64,000 bases of DNA, from assembly GCA_000337115.1 (NCBI GenBank), contig AOIR01000031.1, positions 1-64,000 on the forward strand, given 5' to 3'. The notes under the pieces were generated by a model, which was not told where the DNA came from, did not search any database, and saw nothing but the letters and a program-made list of their open reading frames with translations. A program made the position numbers and the translations under genes. Source of the DNA: Natrinema thermotolerans DSM 11552 (GTDB lineage: Archaea; Halobacteriota; Halobacteria; Halobacteriales; Natrialbaceae). Each line of letters starts with the position of its first letter. The first letter of the stretch is position 1. Below, piece after piece: positions 34,244-42,182 of the stretch.

Positions 34244-34663
34244 ATGGCAGTACTCGTCGCCTACGATGGTTCCGAACCGGCACAGGACGCCGTCGAACAC
34301 GCGTTTACGACCTATCCCGACGAGGAGGTCGTCCTCATTCGCGTCGTCGAAGCGGCGGAGGGATCGACCGGAGCCGGCATCAAACTCGCACAGGAGATGT
34401 TTCGGGAACGCGAGGAGAAAGTCGCCAAGGAACTCCCGAAGGATATCGCGGAGTTGATCGGCGATCCCGACAGGGAGTTCCGGACCGAGACCACCGTCGG
34501 CGACCCCGCCCGCGAGATCGTCTCGTTCGCGGACGAAAACGACGAGATCGATCACATCATCATCGGCAGCCACGGCCGGGAGGGGCTCTCTCGAGTCCTC
34601 CTGGGAAGCGTCGCCGAAAAGATCGTCCGCCGCTCGCCGGTCCCCGTGACCGTCATCCGCTGA
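34244..34663 (+). CDS. universal stress protein, UspA family
   Basis: A 139-residue single-domain Usp. MAVLVAYDGSEPAQDAVEHA carries the first strand and the Asp of the nucleotide fold. GSHGREGLSRVLLGSVAEKIVRRSPVPV is the glycine-rich ATP-binding signature (G-x2-G-x9-G-S/T), so this is probably an ATP-binding member. Usp proteins are cytoplasmic dimers that rise under stress. Haloarchaea hold dozens, and the specific role here is unknown. It reads as a single gene from its own TATA box. Confidence 0.88.
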   Translation: MAVLVAYDGSEPAQDAVEHAFTTYPDEEVVLIRVVEAAEGSTGAGIKLAQEMFREREEKVAKELPKDIAELIGDPDREFRTETTVGDPAREIVSFADENDEIDHIIIGSHGREGLSRVLLGSVAEKIVRRSPVPVTVIR

Positions 34664-34696
34664 CGCGATTCGAACCGGAGAGTCGAGCCCGTCGAC

Positions 34697-35338
34697 TCAG
34701 TCGAGCAGTTCGGCGACCATTCCGGCGACGAACTCGAGTTCGTCCTCGTTGACCCCGTGACCCATCCCCTCGTAGAGCCGCGTTGTCACGTCGGCGTTCA
34801 TCGACTCGAGGACGGCGGCCGTGTCGTGGACCCGCTTCTCGGGGATGTGTGGGTCGACGTCGCTACAGCCGAGGAAAACGGGGGTTTCCTCGAGGTCGCC
34901 GGGATACTCGTCGTCGAGTTCCTCGCCGATGAGGCCGCCGCTCAGAGCGGCCAGTCCGCCGTAGCGGCGCGGGTTTCGCGCGACGTATTCGCTGGCGAGA
35001 CAGCCCCCTTGCGAGAAGCCGACCAGCATGATCCGCTCGAGGGGGACGCCGGCACCGGTGGCCTCGTCGATGGCGTGGCGGATCGCCTGCAAGCCGGAGG
35101 TCCGGCCGGGCTCGTTGCGCTCGACCGGTGCCAGAAACGAGTTCGGGTACCAGGTCTTGCGGGCCGCCTGCGGCGCGAGGAAGGCGATGCCCTCGCGGTG
35201 GATCTCGTCGGCCAACTGGAGCATCCCCTGTGCGGTCGCCCCGCGACCGTGGGTCAGCACCAGCACAGCCTCGGCGTCGGCGAGATCGGTTCCACCGGTC
35301 ACGAGCGGCTGGCCCTGATGGGGGCCGTCGGCGCTCAT
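34697..35338 (-). CDS. alpha/beta-hydrolase, carboxylesterase type
   Basis: A 213-residue cytoplasmic hydrolase of the phospholipase/carboxylesterase family. The nucleophile elbow is LVGFSQGGCLAS (Ser near residue 110), the acid is in GCSDVDPHIPEKRV and the histidine in GMGHGVNEDEL. LVLTHGRGATAQGM supplies the oxyanion region. Such enzymes split short-chain esters. It overlaps the upstream VOC gene by four bases (ATGA), so both proteins are made from one message; that pairing is common in haloarchaea and suggests a joint detoxification task. Confidence 0.85.
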   Translation of the reverse strand: MSADGPHQGQPLVTGGTDLADAEAVLVLTHGRGATAQGMLQLADEIHREGIAFLAPQAARKTWYPNSFLAPVERNEPGRTSGLQAIRHAIDEATGAGVPLERIMLVGFSQGGCLASEYVARNPRRYGGLAALSGGLIGEELDDEYPGDLEETPVFLGCSDVDPHIPEKRVHDTAAVLESMNADVTTRLYEGMGHGVNEDELEFVAGMVAELLD

Positions 35339-35955
35339 TCGACACCACCGACGCCCGAGCTGGCCTCGGGCAGATCGTGTTCGATCACCTCGAGGCCGAG
35401 CGCTTCGATCGCGCCGCGGAGGTGTTCGTCCTTGGCGTAGTCGGCGCCGTCGTCCTCGCGGAGTTGCTGTGCCTTCGCTAAGACCTCGCCGCGGCGGTCG
35501 TCGGGAATCTCGTATTTGTCCGTCGAGAGTTCGATCACGAGCCCGTTGTTGTCGCGGGTATAGATCGAGTGGAAGATACCGCGGTCGAAGACGTTGTAGC
35601 CGTGGCCGGCGTCTTCTAAGGCCTGCATCGTCTCCTCGTACTCGTCGGGGTCGACGCTGAAACAGAGGTGATGGACCGCGCCGACGCCGGCACGCTGGCC
35701 GCGGGCGGAGGGACGGTCGTCGCTGACGAAGAACGTCAAGATGCGGCCGTCGCCCGTGTCGAAGAACAGGTGGGTCTGGGACGGGTCATCGAGGTTCGGC
35801 TGGCGAAGCACCAGCGGCATTCCGAGCAAGTCCTGATAGAACTCGATCGTGTCCTCCTCGTTGGAGCCCCAGATGGTGATGTGGTCGGTCCCCGTGGTGT
35901 GGACGGGGCTGTCGGGTAGTTCGGCGGTGACTGGATTGATTGGGTCGTCGGACAT
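35335..35955 (-). CDS. VOC superfamily (glyoxalase-like) protein
   Basis: A 206-residue protein with two beta-alpha-beta-beta-beta modules of the vicinal oxygen chelate fold. TGTDHITIWGSNEEDTIEFYQ gives the first metal His, AVHHLCFSVDPDEYEE the second, and GLVIELSTDKYEI the Glu. It could be a dioxygenase or glyoxalase-like lyase; the substrate cannot be read from the sequence. The last 40 residues form an acidic extension. Its stop overlaps the start of the esterase. Confidence 0.8.
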   Translation of the reverse strand: MSDDPINPVTAELPDSPVHTTGTDHITIWGSNEEDTIEFYQDLLGMPLVLRQPNLDDPSQTHLFFDTGDGRILTFFVSDDRPSARGQRAGVGAVHHLCFSVDPDEYEETMQALEDAGHGYNVFDRGIFHSIYTRDNNGLVIELSTDKYEIPDDRRGEVLAKAQQLREDDGADYAKDEHLRGAIEALGLEVIEHDLPEASSGVGGVE

Positions 35956-36003
35956 GGTAGCTGAATCGGGTATCGGGTCGGTCCCGCGGCCGGGTCGGTC
36001 GGA

Positions 36004-36609
36004 TTACTCCGCGAGCTGTTCGCCGAAGAGGCGCTCGGCGTCGGCGGGGACGTCGAAGTCGTGGTAGTGTTCGCCCTTGACTGCCGACAGGATGTTCAGT
36101 CCCGCGGCGGCACCGTCGCCGACGGCGATTGCCGCCTGCCACTCCTCGGCGCGGACCATCGCGCCGGTCGCGTAGACGCCCTCGAGGCTGGTCTCCATCT
36201 CGACGCCGACGTCGACGGTGCCGTCCTCGGCGAAGTCGACGCCGAGGTCTTCGGCGACGTCGCGGTTCGCGCCCGTCGCGAGGACGACGAAGTCCGCCTC
36301 GTACTCGCCGTCGTCTGTTTCGACGGAGAAGCCGTCACCGGACTCGCTCACGGCAGTCACTTCCTCGCCCTGTCGGCGCTCGGCACCGAAGTCGTCGACC
36401 TGCTGGCGGGCCGTCGCCATGAACTCGCTGCCGCCGACCGAGCCGATGCCCAGGTAGTTGAACAGGTGGGCCTTGTGCATCCAGGTTCCGTCGGTGTCGA
36501 ACACCGTCGTCTCGAGGCCGTTCTTCGCGGTGAACAGCGCAGCACTCAGTCCGGCGGGGCCGCCGCCGACTACGATCACTGACGCGTCTGCAGTCGCTTC
36601 GTCGCTCAT
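36004..36609 (-). CDS. short FAD-dependent oxidoreductase, thioredoxin-reductase-like
   Basis: A 201-residue flavoprotein. VIVVGGGPAGLSAALFTAK near residue 10 binds the FAD ADP moiety, VVLATGANRD near 110 is the second FAD motif, and GVYATGAMVRAEEWQAAIAVGDGAAAGL the third. It lacks the NADPH-binding domain and the CxxC pair of true thioredoxin reductases, so it is a single-domain relative that must receive electrons another way. A TATA-like TTTATACC 25-32 nt upstream fits a leaderless start. The partner is unknown. Confidence 0.78.
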   Translation of the reverse strand: MSDEATADASVIVVGGGPAGLSAALFTAKNGLETTVFDTDGTWMHKAHLFNYLGIGSVGGSEFMATARQQVDDFGAERRQGEEVTAVSESGDGFSVETDDGEYEADFVVLATGANRDVAEDLGVDFAEDGTVDVGVEMETSLEGVYATGAMVRAEEWQAAIAVGDGAAAGLNILSAVKGEHYHDFDVPADAERLFGEQLAE

Positions 36610-36633
36610 GTGTAGTCACATTGTGTTACCAGC

Positions 36634-36641
36634 GGTATAAA
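36634..36641 (-). promoter_or_regulatory. TATA box of the flavoprotein gene
   Basis: On the minus strand TTTATACC lies 25-32 nt before the ATG at 36609. Confidence 0.6.
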
Positions 36642-36756
36642 CCCAGCAGCAACCCGCGGGCCACCACGTAACACCGATGTCAGTGGGGACGAACGGGTTT
36701 CAGGAGAGGCGGTACCACCTATCACTGCCAGCAGCCGCAGGCTCAACCCCTTCGCA

Positions 36757-36855
36757 TTAGTCGGGCGTAGCGGCGGATCCAACAGGAGACGACGGGGTAC
36801 CGGTCCGGCCGACCCGAGTTCCCACGAAACTCGGTCGTCGATCGTCCCCGACTAA
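36757..36855. other. long-range inverted repeat with inner hairpin
   Basis: TTAGTCGGG (36757-36765) is the exact complement of CCCGACTAA (36847-36855). Inside lies a CCGAGTT/AACTCGG stem. It occupies the spacer before the glutamate-cysteine ligase gene, where I see no coding frame, and could be an RNA element on the plus strand. Confidence 0.4.
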
Positions 36856-36912
36856 CGTGGCCCAGTGACGGCTTGCTCGAGGGCCATTCGGAACGCTCCA
36901 ACGGAGACATCC

Positions 36913-38028
36913 ATGAAAACCAGCCTCGAGGTAGAGTACTGGGTCGTCGATACGGACGGTGACCTCGTCGCGCCCGAGACGCTGCTCGACGTCTCGCCGG
37001 GAGTCGATCCCGAGTTCGTCGAGCCGATGCTCGAAATCAAGACGACGCCCTGCGAGTCGATGCCCGAACTCCGCGAGGAGTTGCTCGGCCGAATCGAACG
37101 GGTCGCCGACGCGGCACGCCGACAGGACAAACGGCTCGTCCCGCTGGCGACGCCGCTGTCGGCCTCGCCCGCCGAGGTCCCGTACCGCGAGACGGCGGCC
37201 ACCGACCTCCAGCGGCGGATCGTCGGCCCGACGTTCGACGACGCCCGGGTCTGTGCCGGGACCCACCTCCACATCGAGCAGTCCAGCGTCGCTGACCAGC
37301 TCAACGCCCTGACCGCGATCGATCCGGCCTTCGCGCTGGTGACCAGCGCCTCGCACTACCGCGGCGAGCGGCTCCACCAGTGTGCCCGGCCGTTCCTCTA
37401 CCGGCGCTCGTGTTACAGGCCCTGTCCCGAACAGGGCCAGCTGCGGCCCTACGTCGACAGCGTCGCCGACTGGGAACGGCGGCTCGAGGCCGACTACGAG
37501 ACGTTCCGGGAGCGCGCGCTCGAGCGCGGCGTCGATCCGGCCCGGTTCGACGAGGCGTTCGATCCCTATGAGGCGGCCTGGAACCCGGTTCGCCTTCGCA
37601 AAGCGATGCCAACGGTCGAGTGGCGCTCGCCCGACGCGGCCCTGCCGAGTCAGGTGCTACGCCTCGCGAGCGAGGTCCGGTCGGTCGTCGCCCGCGCCGA
37701 CGCGAACGGAACGGTCGTCGACGACGGATCCGGATCGCGGACGGCGTCCGACGCAATCGTCGACTCGAACGCGGCCGACGAGCCCCTCCGGCTCCCCGCG
37801 TTCGACACCGTCGAGTCGGTCACCGACGCGGCCATCCGCGACGGCCTCGAGGGCACGGGCGTCCGCCACTACCTGCGCGGGCTCGGATTCACTCCCGCCG
37901 ACTACGACCCGATCGCCGATCACATGCCCGACGGACGGCTCACCGACCGGGAGGCGAAACGCCTGCGACTCCGGGCCGCCAACCGGCTCGAGGCCGACCT
38001 CGAGCGGCGGCGGGCTCGAGCGCCCTAG
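36913..38028 (+). CDS. gshA: GCS2-type glutamate--cysteine ligase
   Basis: A 371-residue carboxylate-amine ligase of the GCS2 family, predicted to make gamma-glutamylcysteine, the main low-molecular-weight thiol of haloarchaea. SLEVEYWVVD near the N-terminus and EPMLEIKTTPCESMPEL carry the metal-binding acids. CAGTHLHIEQSS near residue 118 and LRKAMPTVEWRSPDA near 225 are the conserved core. I use ATG 36913, which directly precedes SLEVEYW. Start-site spacing leaves room for the structured spacer above. Activity is inferred from family membership. Confidence 0.82.
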   Translation: MKTSLEVEYWVVDTDGDLVAPETLLDVSPGVDPEFVEPMLEIKTTPCESMPELREELLGRIERVADAARRQDKRLVPLATPLSASPAEVPYRETAATDLQRRIVGPTFDDARVCAGTHLHIEQSSVADQLNALTAIDPAFALVTSASHYRGERLHQCARPFLYRRSCYRPCPEQGQLRPYVDSVADWERRLEADYETFRERALERGVDPARFDEAFDPYEAAWNPVRLRKAMPTVEWRSPDAALPSQVLRLASEVRSVVARADANGTVVDDGSGSRTASDAIVDSNAADEPLRLPAFDTVESVTDAAIRDGLEGTGVRHYLRGLGFTPADYDPIADHMPDGRLTDREAKRLRLRAANRLEADLERRRARAP

Positions 38029-38690
38029 ATCGGGCCGAGAACGAGGATCGTCGGCACGGCGACGACGGCGATCGCCTGCCGGAGCGACAGTCCGCGAGCG
38101 GCCGCGACGGCGTGGGCCCACAGGTAGCCCGACCAGAGCGTACAGATCACGCCGACGGCGGTCACCGTGGCGAACAGCGGATCGAACGCAGGCGGTGACG
38201 CGTAGACCCGGGCGGGAACCGTCATGCCGAGGGCCCAGATTTCGGTCGGCGGCGACGGGAACGCGACGAGGAGGGCGGCGATCGCCGGGACGTTCGCGAC
38301 CAGTTGCGGGACGAACCCCCAGGCGACGAGTCCGGCGGTCCGGCCGAATCCCCGTTCGCTCGCGACCGGCCAGGAGAGCAGGTAAAACAACGCCGCGAAC
38401 AGGAGACAGGAGAGTACCGGCATCGCGAGTAGGGCCCCGACGAGAAGGCCGACGACGCCGGGGACGGACACCTCCCAGCCGGTCGTGACGTATCGCAGGG
38501 TCGGCAACGCATCGAGGACCACGTCGTCGGGGATCACTGGCGACCGCAACAGCGAGACGACCGGCGGGACGATTCCCAGCGAGACCACCCCGACGGCCAG
38601 CAACACGCCGCCCGACCGCGACAGCGAGGGCGACTCGGCGTCGAAAAACGCCGCGGGCTCGAGGAGGAGTCGTCGCAAGCGACCGGTCAT
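38025..38690 (-). CDS. Yip1-like membrane protein
   Basis: A 221-residue protein with about five membrane helices (residues about 25-48, 72-100, 103-118, 135-160 and 180-212) after a short cytoplasmic stretch, MTGRLRRLLLEPAAFF. That opening, followed by a first helix, is typical of archaeal Yip1-domain proteins. The function is unknown in archaea. It overlaps the last four bases of gshA on the opposite strand. No partner gene is adjacent. Confidence 0.72.
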   Translation of the reverse strand: MTGRLRRLLLEPAAFFDAESPSLSRSGGVLLAVGVVSLGIVPPVVSLLRSPVIPDDVVLDALPTLRYVTTGWEVSVPGVVGLLVGALLAMPVLSCLLFAALFYLLSWPVASERGFGRTAGLVAWGFVPQLVANVPAIAALLVAFPSPPTEIWALGMTVPARVYASPPAFDPLFATVTAVGVICTLWSGYLWAHAVAAARGLSLRQAIAVVAVPTILVLGPI

Positions 38691-39050
38691 GCCGTCGTGT
38701 CGTTGCTCCGACTATTCATGCGTTCCGGCTCGAGGACGAACGCGGACGGACCGGTATCGCTCATTCACGATCGGTGTGACGAAATCGTATGCAAGAAAGG
38801 CAGTCGCTGGCGAGGGTTCGTCGGGTATCGAAGGGTGTACACAGTCGGCAGTGGGGAATGATCGTCGTGTGGCGATGATCCGTGTCCCCCGTATCCCCTG
38901 TAGTGCCGTTCGGCCGGCGCTGCCGACGCCGTATATAACGTTAGTTGCCGACATTAGTGTACCGGAACCAGTCACTAGATGTATATTTTCGACCAAACCG
39001 TCTCGGAGAGCGCGCTCGAGCGTCGGCGATCGGCGACGAGTCCGGCGAGA
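38691..39050. other. gene-free spacer
   Basis: About 360 bp without a credible gene. A TATA-like GTATATAAC is near 38930, but no gene starts at the right distance on the plus strand. Confidence 0.4.
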
Positions 39051-39054
39051 ACCA

Positions 39055-39075
39055 GGGCGCGATGGGATTTGAACC
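39055..39075 (-). repeat. duplicated 3' end of tRNA-Arg
   Basis: GGGCGCGATGGGATTTGAAC plus one more base (39055-39075) matches 39152-39172, the acceptor and T-arm end of the tRNA gene on the other strand. The 97-bp offset between copies is what a removed or very short insertion at a tRNA 3' end would leave. Confidence 0.75.
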
Positions 39076-39105
39076 ACGCGAACGGCTCGCTATCGCTCGC
39101 CGTTC
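39065..39105 (-). repeat. 41-nt palindrome/T-arm repeat, copy 2
   Basis: The exact partner of 4046-4086 in inverted orientation. It begins inside the duplicated T-arm and runs into the AACGGC/GCCGTT palindrome. Confidence 0.85.
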
Positions 39106-39150
39106 CCTCCTTTAATCCCACGTGCCAGTTCGCTCACTTCGTTCGCTGCA

Positions 39151-39225
39151 CGGGCGCGATGGGATTTGAACCCACGACCGTCGGATTAGAAGTCCGACGC
39201 TCTTTCCGGACTGAGCTACGCGCCC
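39151..39225 (-). tRNA. tRNA-Arg (anticodon TCT)
   Basis: Folds fully as 75 nt with discriminator: acceptor GGGCGCG/CGCGCCC, D-stem GCTC/GAGC, anticodon stem TCGGA/TCCGA with loop CTTCTAA (anticodon TCT), five-base variable region and T-arm GTGGG-TTCAAAT-CCCAT. No intron and no encoded CCA. It reads AGA, a rare codon in this GC-rich genome. A TATA-like GCTTATACC lies 25-32 nt upstream. The 3' end is duplicated 97 bp further on. Confidence 0.95.
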
Positions 39226-39249
39226 TCGAGTCCGAGTCGGCGGCGAAAC

Positions 39250-39257
39250 GGTATAAG
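39250..39257 (-). promoter_or_regulatory. TATA box of tRNA-Arg
   Basis: On the minus strand CTTATACC precedes the tRNA 5' end by 25-32 nt. Confidence 0.55.
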
Positions 39258-39401
39258 CAGTTGGGGTTTCCGGTCGCAGTCGAGCCTGCTTCGAGCCCGA
39301 CCGGGAACGAAACTCGACGACGAGTCGCCGGAGCTATTCGTCGACTCGACGGAAAAAAGAGAAGCGCTCCTGACCCACGTGACCGACGCCGCTGAGAGAC
39401 G

Positions 39402-39758
39402 TCAGTAATCGATCTCCGAACCGTCGTCGCTCCCGTTTTCCGTAGCGTCGTCGGTCGAGTCGGTAGTGGACTCGTTGTCCGCGCCCATATCGTCGGACTC
39501 GTTATCGGTTCCGTCGTCGGATTCGTTTCCGATTCCGCCAGCGGACTCGTTTCCGATATTGCCGTCGGACCCGTTGTCCGCGGAGTCATCGGGCCCGAGA
39601 CCGTCGGTGTCGTTGGCTCCATCGCTCGGTCCGTCCGAGTCGTCGCTCGGCGATGCCTCGCTGGATTCGCCGTCGTCCATACATCCTGCGACCGCGGCGA
39701 CCAGTCCGGCACCGAGTCCGGCCGTGAATCGCCGCCTGTTGAGTGGCGTGTCTGTCAT
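39402..39758 (-). CDS. secreted acidic low-complexity lipoprotein
   Basis: A 118-residue protein. LNRRRFTAGLGAGLVAAVAGC at residues 6-26 combines a twin-arginine signal with a lipobox cysteine, so it is exported by Tat and anchored by lipid. The rest is a repetitive Ser/Asp/Asn/Gly tail with many GNES, DNES and DSDG units and no fold I recognise. I use ATG 39758, which places the RRRF motif correctly. Such acidic spacer lipoproteins are frequent in haloarchaea; the role is unknown. Confidence 0.72.
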   Translation of the reverse strand: MTDTPLNRRRFTAGLGAGLVAAVAGCMDDGESSEASPSDDSDGPSDGANDTDGLGPDDSADNGSDGNIGNESAGGIGNESDDGTDNESDDMGADNESTTDSTDDATENGSDDGSEIDY

Positions 39759-40058
39759 CGTGCGACACCAGTCTCCGCGACGGACAGCCACATAACGACG
39801 TAGTTCCGTTTTATCGATCAGTCAGCGTTCACCTGAATTATCTCGAGTTCGAGCGAGCGGGCGAGTCGCTACCGGCGAGATAATCGTTTCGACGCAGGCA
39901 AACCGACCGATAGCACCCGCATAAGCGTCCGACCTCGAGTGAGGCCGGATCACGCCGACCCCGCCTCGAGCGGCCACCGAGGCGGTTCCCAGCGTGGCAA
40001 TTGGCGGCTGCAAAACCGTTGCAGGGAAACAACGGACGGCCGAACGGCGAACACAGCG

Positions 40059-40065
40059 TTTATGC
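40059..40065 (+). promoter_or_regulatory. TATA box of the P-loop kinase gene
   Basis: GTTTATG lies 25-31 nt before the ATG at 40090. The 300 bp before it hold only a CTGCAA/TTGCAG stem and no gene. Confidence 0.5.
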
Positions 40066-40089
40066 CCGTCTCGCCGGTACGTGGGTTCG

Positions 40090-40668
40090 ATGCACGTCAT
40101 CGGAACGGTGGGACTCCCCGGCAGCGGCAAGGGCGAGGCGGCCACCGTCGCACGCGAGGACGGGATTCCCGTAGTGACGATGGGCGATGTCGTTCGCCAG
40201 GAGACGGCCGACCGCGGGCTCGATCCCGCAAAGGACCACGGCACGGTCGCGCAGGCGCTGCGCGAGGAGAACGGCCCGACGGCCATCGCCGAGCGGTCGC
40301 TCCCGATGATCGAGGACCGCCTCGAGGACCACGACACCGTCCTCGTGGACGGGATCCGCTCGGACGTCGAGGTCGACGTCTTCGAGGAGCGGTTCGGCGA
40401 CGCGTTCACGCTGGTCAGTATCGAGGCCCCCTTTGAGACTCGGGCCGAGCGGATCGACGAGCGCGGCCGGGACGCAGGCGAGGCCGACGGCGGCGAGAGC
40501 CTCGCGGCGCGTGACGAACGCGAACGGGGCTTCGGGATGGACGACGCGATGGACCGGGCCGACGTCGTCGTCGAGAACACCGACTCGTTGGCGGCCTTCC
40601 ACGAGTCGATCCGGTCGGTGATCCGAACCGACGACGGGAAACCCGCCGAGGCCGAAGCCGACCCATGA
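40090..40668 (+). CDS. P-loop nucleotide kinase-like protein (UPF0200)
   Basis: A 192-residue protein with Walker A GTVGLPGSGKGEAAT at residues 5-19. VTMGDVVRQET near 30 and VLVDGIRSDVEVD near 88 resemble dephospho-CoA kinase and adenylate kinase relatives. VSIEAPFETRAERIDERGRD is the lid-like region. The archaeal UPF0200 family is thought to be a nucleotide or dephospho-CoA kinase-like enzyme, unproven. Its stop overlaps the start of the next gene by four bases, so the two are co-translated. Confidence 0.82.
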   Translation: MHVIGTVGLPGSGKGEAATVAREDGIPVVTMGDVVRQETADRGLDPAKDHGTVAQALREENGPTAIAERSLPMIEDRLEDHDTVLVDGIRSDVEVDVFEERFGDAFTLVSIEAPFETRAERIDERGRDAGEADGGESLAARDERERGFGMDDAMDRADVVVENTDSLAAFHESIRSVIRTDDGKPAEAEADP

Positions 40669-41078
40669 GCGAGATCTACCGCGTCGACGTCGAGATCACG
40701 GCACCGATCTACGACACCGAAGTCACGAACCGAGTGGTCGACGCCGTGGCCAATATCTTCCCCAACGCCGACTTGGAGGAGGAGTTCGGCGAAGTCCGCG
40801 GCGAGGCCCACGCCCTCGATCACTTCTCGGACCTGCTCCACCAACAGGAGATCCTCGACACCGCCCGCGGCGAGTTCTTCGCCAATCGCGAGGGCGACAC
40901 CTTCACCTTCGCGCTGAAAAAGCAGGCGGCCTTCGAGGACTACATCAACTTCTCGGTGGGCAAACCCGACGAACTCGGCGAGATAGCCGTTCGCGTCCGC
41001 GTCGAGGATCCCAGCCTCGAGGAGTACGTCGATCACATCGCGCCGCCGACCGAAGACGGGCGGCCGGTCGACGCCTAG
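40665..41078 (+). CDS. RNA-binding domain protein (UPF0201)
   Basis: A 137-residue acidic protein that matches the archaeal UPF0201 group. VDVEITAPIYDTEVTNRVVDAV opens a ferredoxin-like alpha-beta fold; LLHQQEILDTARGEFFANREGDTF and FALKKQAAFEDYINFSVG follow. Members are small archaeal proteins linked to RNA binding. Coupling to the UPF0200 kinase is a conserved archaeal pairing. Its end overlaps the convergent lipoprotein gene by four bases. Confidence 0.8.
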   Translation: MSEIYRVDVEITAPIYDTEVTNRVVDAVANIFPNADLEEEFGEVRGEAHALDHFSDLLHQQEILDTARGEFFANREGDTFTFALKKQAAFEDYINFSVGKPDELGEIAVRVRVEDPSLEEYVDHIAPPTEDGRPVDA

Positions 41079-42070
41079 TTCGTACAGTCGCCGACGTCGT
41101 CGAGCGCCGCCTCGCCGTCGGTCCGCTTTCGTCTCGCGGTCCGATAGCGGCCGTCCTCGGCCGCCGCCGCCGCGTCGGCGAAGTGCCCCGACGCCGCCGC
41201 GAGATGCTCGTTCTGACACCGAGCCGTCTCGAAGTACTCGCCGAGTCCGTCCGGCGCGTTCTCGGTCCCGTCCTCGAGACGCCGGAGCGCGTCGCCGAAC
41301 GTCCCTTCGGCGGTTTCGAAGGACTCCTGTGCCGCTCCGAACCGCTCGTTATCCAGGTGCGTTCGGCCGTCCTCGAGCGCGCCGTATCCCGTCTCGAGAT
41401 CCAGCATCGAATCGTAGGCCCCGGTCAGCGTCTCGAGCGACGTTACCACGTCGCCGAGCGTGGCCGCGCCCTCTTCGAGATCGGCGGTATCGGTGCCGGC
41501 GATGGCCTTGAGTCGCTCGCCGTCGATCGACTGCAGGGTGTCGGTTACCCGTCCGTGTCGACCGACGGCCGCGACGACGGTCTCGTGGCGGTCGTCGACC
41601 GTCTGGTTCGCGCCCTCGATGTCCCCGTTTTCTTCGACCGCGGCGGTGACCTCATCGATGTCGTCCTCGATCGTGTCGTCCGTGACGGTCACCGTCACCG
41701 AGACCAGTCCCTCGAGGACGGACGCGTACGCGCGGATGGTCTCGAGGTCGGCCGACCGATCGTCGCCCAGTTCGGACGCGGCGGTCTCGAGGTAGTTTCG
41801 TGCGTCCGAGAGGTACTCTCGGGCTTGCGTCGAGTCGAACTCGACAGTTTCGGGGTCCTCGAACCCCTCGACTTCGTCCAGTTGCTGTGCCGCCCTGTTC
41901 AGGTTCCCGGCGGCCCGGTCGAGCGCCCGCTGGCCGCTGCGATCGGCGACCTCGATGTCGGTCTCGTCCGACGACTCCTCGAGGACGTCGAGACAGCCGG
42001 AAAGCGCCGTCACGGTCGTAAGGCTCGCACCGGCCGCGCCGGTTCGAGCGAGATACTGCCGACGATTCAT
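41075..42070 (-). CDS. lipoprotein with long helical body
   Basis: A 331-residue protein. MNRRQYLARTGAAGASLTTV followed by an LSGC lipobox near residue 25 marks a lipid-anchored export, probably Tat-dependent (NRRQYL). The rest is mainly amphipathic helix with heptads (ALDRAAGNLNRAAQQLDEVE, SFETAEGTFGDALRRLED), so it forms helical bundles or repeats on the cell surface. No enzyme motif is seen. The function is unknown. Confidence 0.72.
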   Translation of the reverse strand: MNRRQYLARTGAAGASLTTVTALSGCLDVLEESSDETDIEVADRSGQRALDRAAGNLNRAAQQLDEVEGFEDPETVEFDSTQAREYLSDARNYLETAASELGDDRSADLETIRAYASVLEGLVSVTVTVTDDTIEDDIDEVTAAVEENGDIEGANQTVDDRHETVVAAVGRHGRVTDTLQSIDGERLKAIAGTDTADLEEGAATLGDVVTSLETLTGAYDSMLDLETGYGALEDGRTHLDNERFGAAQESFETAEGTFGDALRRLEDGTENAPDGLGEYFETARCQNEHLAAASGHFADAAAAAEDGRYRTARRKRTDGEAALDDVGDCTN

Positions 42071-42182
42071 TCCTACTCGAGGGTTCGTCTAGAAGGGCAT
42101 TAACGTAGTGGCAGCGCGAGTGTCAATATCGCATACAATTCGAGGGAGAACGGTCCGTCACAATGGGTCGATGGGCGCGGCG

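Noticed and set aside
38979-39395. Open frame of 138 codons containing NHANGSLSLAV and MGFEPTTVGLEV stretches
   Set aside because: It is the antisense translation of tRNA-Arg and its duplicated 3' end, a well-known type of spurious protein.
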